Assembly: GCA_021824055.1 (NCBI GenBank)
Contig: JAKALV010000049.1
Span: 1 to 15,911, forward strand
From: Acidobacteriota bacterium
GTDB taxonomy: Bacteria > Acidobacteriota > Vicinamibacteria > Vicinamibacterales > SCN-69-37
DNA: 15,911 nucleotides
Direction of reading: 5' to 3'
Shown: positions 15,575 through 15,911 of the stretch, in pieces
How the letters are laid out: each line of letters opens with the position of its first letter
Numbering within the stretch: the first letter of the stretch is position 1
The notes under the pieces: generated by a model
The model's input: only the letters and a program-made list of their open reading frames with translations
What the model was told of the DNA's origin: nothing
Database searches by the model: none
Translations under genes and position numbers: made by a program

Positions 15575-15789
15575 GCCGCGGAGTTCGCGGAGAGACACTC
15601 TATCCAGCGGTCAGCGGCGAGGGAATGCGGGCCTGGTGGCCCGGCTGCGCCGGGCTAGCCGAGACACAGAGAGGCGAGAACGAGAGGACCAATTCCATCT
15701 CAGGGTCCTCTCGTTCTCGCCTCTCTGCGTCTCGGCCGGCCGCCGAAGGCGGCCGCTAGGCCCGCACGTCGGCTCCGCGTCTCCGCGGC
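15575..15789. repeat. Cloverleaf-shaped nested palindrome
   Basis: The stems nest in order. The outer stem is 15575-15583 with 15781-15789 (9 bp), continued by 15586-15592 with 15773-15779 (7 bp). The basal stem is 15626-15634 with 15758-15766 (9 bp). Inside it are a left side hairpin 15639-15655 (7 bp, TGC loop), a central hairpin 15658-15690 with 15704-15736 (32 of 33 pairs, 13-base loop) and a right side hairpin 15738-15754 (7 bp, GAA loop). The fold is therefore a four-way junction like a cloverleaf or a viral terminal repeat. No open frame or T run is associated. It fills the gap between dcd and the Asp-box gene. It may be a dispersed repeat, a transposition end product or a structured RNA; function unknown. 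Confidence 0.88.
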
Positions 15790-15799
15790 GCCGCGCGAG

Positions 15800-15911
15800 C
15801 TAGATCTTCGGCAGCGTGACGCCGTGCTGGGCCTGGTACTTGCCCTTCTTGTCCTTGTACGAGCGTTCGCACGGTTCATCGCTCTGGAAGAACAACACCT
15901 GCGCGATGCCC
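15800..15911 (-). CDS. dcd: dCTP deaminase, C-terminal end (partial)
   Basis: Only the last 36 residues are in the window. They read IAQVLFFQSDEPCERSY, then a KGKYQAQHGVTLPKI ending and a TAG stop. The pattern AQ-hydrophobic-FF, the KYQ.Q.G motif and the TLP end are typical of dCTP deaminases (Dcd), which convert dCTP to dUTP in pyrimidine nucleotide synthesis. The C-terminal segment folds over the nucleotide in the trimer. Whether it is the mono- or the bifunctional form (deaminase plus dUTPase) cannot be told without the rest. The stop lies 10 bases from the outer stem of the cloverleaf palindrome. Confidence 0.85.
   Translation of the reverse strand, partial: GIAQVLFFQSDEPCERSYKDKKGKYQAQHGVTLPKI

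Noticed and set aside
15658..15736. Central hairpin as an ordinary rho-independent terminator of dcd
   Set aside because: No T run follows on either strand, and the stem is far longer than needed and embedded in a larger fold.
15626..15766. Cloverleaf as a tRNA gene or an integron attC site
   Set aside because: No tRNA consensus (TTC loop, CCA end) and no attC core sequences are present.

Overview
The window is GC-rich and tightly packed, and it reads like a chromosome of a Gram-negative soil-type bacterium. An Acidobacteriota member, perhaps of the Vicinamibacteria, is my best guess. Three features point there: a VWA protein of the type first described in acidobacteria, a short beta-domain protein ending in LPxTAS, and a large Asp-box (BNR/VPS10-like) secreted protein. 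The taxonomic guess is inference; there is no rRNA gene to test it.

Left part (1-2610). A minus-strand operon encodes an exported protein with a C-terminal LPHTAS sorting-type signal (1050-1766), a MIDAS-containing VWA protein (159-1043), and a membrane protein cut by the window edge (1-162) whose position suggests a sortase. A TonB-type energy transducer (1948-2610) is transcribed divergently.

Efflux operon (2746-9602, minus). Five genes are joined by overlaps or a 3-base gap: a BlaI-type repressor, a short M56 (BlaR1-type) membrane protease, a periplasmic adaptor, an RND pump of the CusA/CzcA type and a TolC/CzcC-type outer-membrane channel. The first two genes probably form a protease-repressor switch that controls the whole tripartite pump. 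A promoter candidate lies so close to the blaI start that the mRNA may be leaderless.

Decay island (about 9716-10803). A strong Shine-Dalgarno sequence leads into a broken, frameshifted remnant of a TPR protein. Next to it is an intact VapB-like antitoxin gene whose partner vapC has lost its middle. An initiator tRNA-fMet gene with a strong terminator follows (10895-11013, minus).

Right part (11072-15911). An AEC-family transporter (plus) converges on the 1124-residue Asp-box protein (minus), with a long imperfect hairpin between them. Upstream of the Asp-box gene lies a striking cloverleaf-shaped palindrome (15575-15789): an outer stem, a basal stem, two 7-bp side hairpins and a 33-bp central hairpin. 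It ends 10 bases from the stop codon of a dCTP deaminase gene that runs off the right edge.
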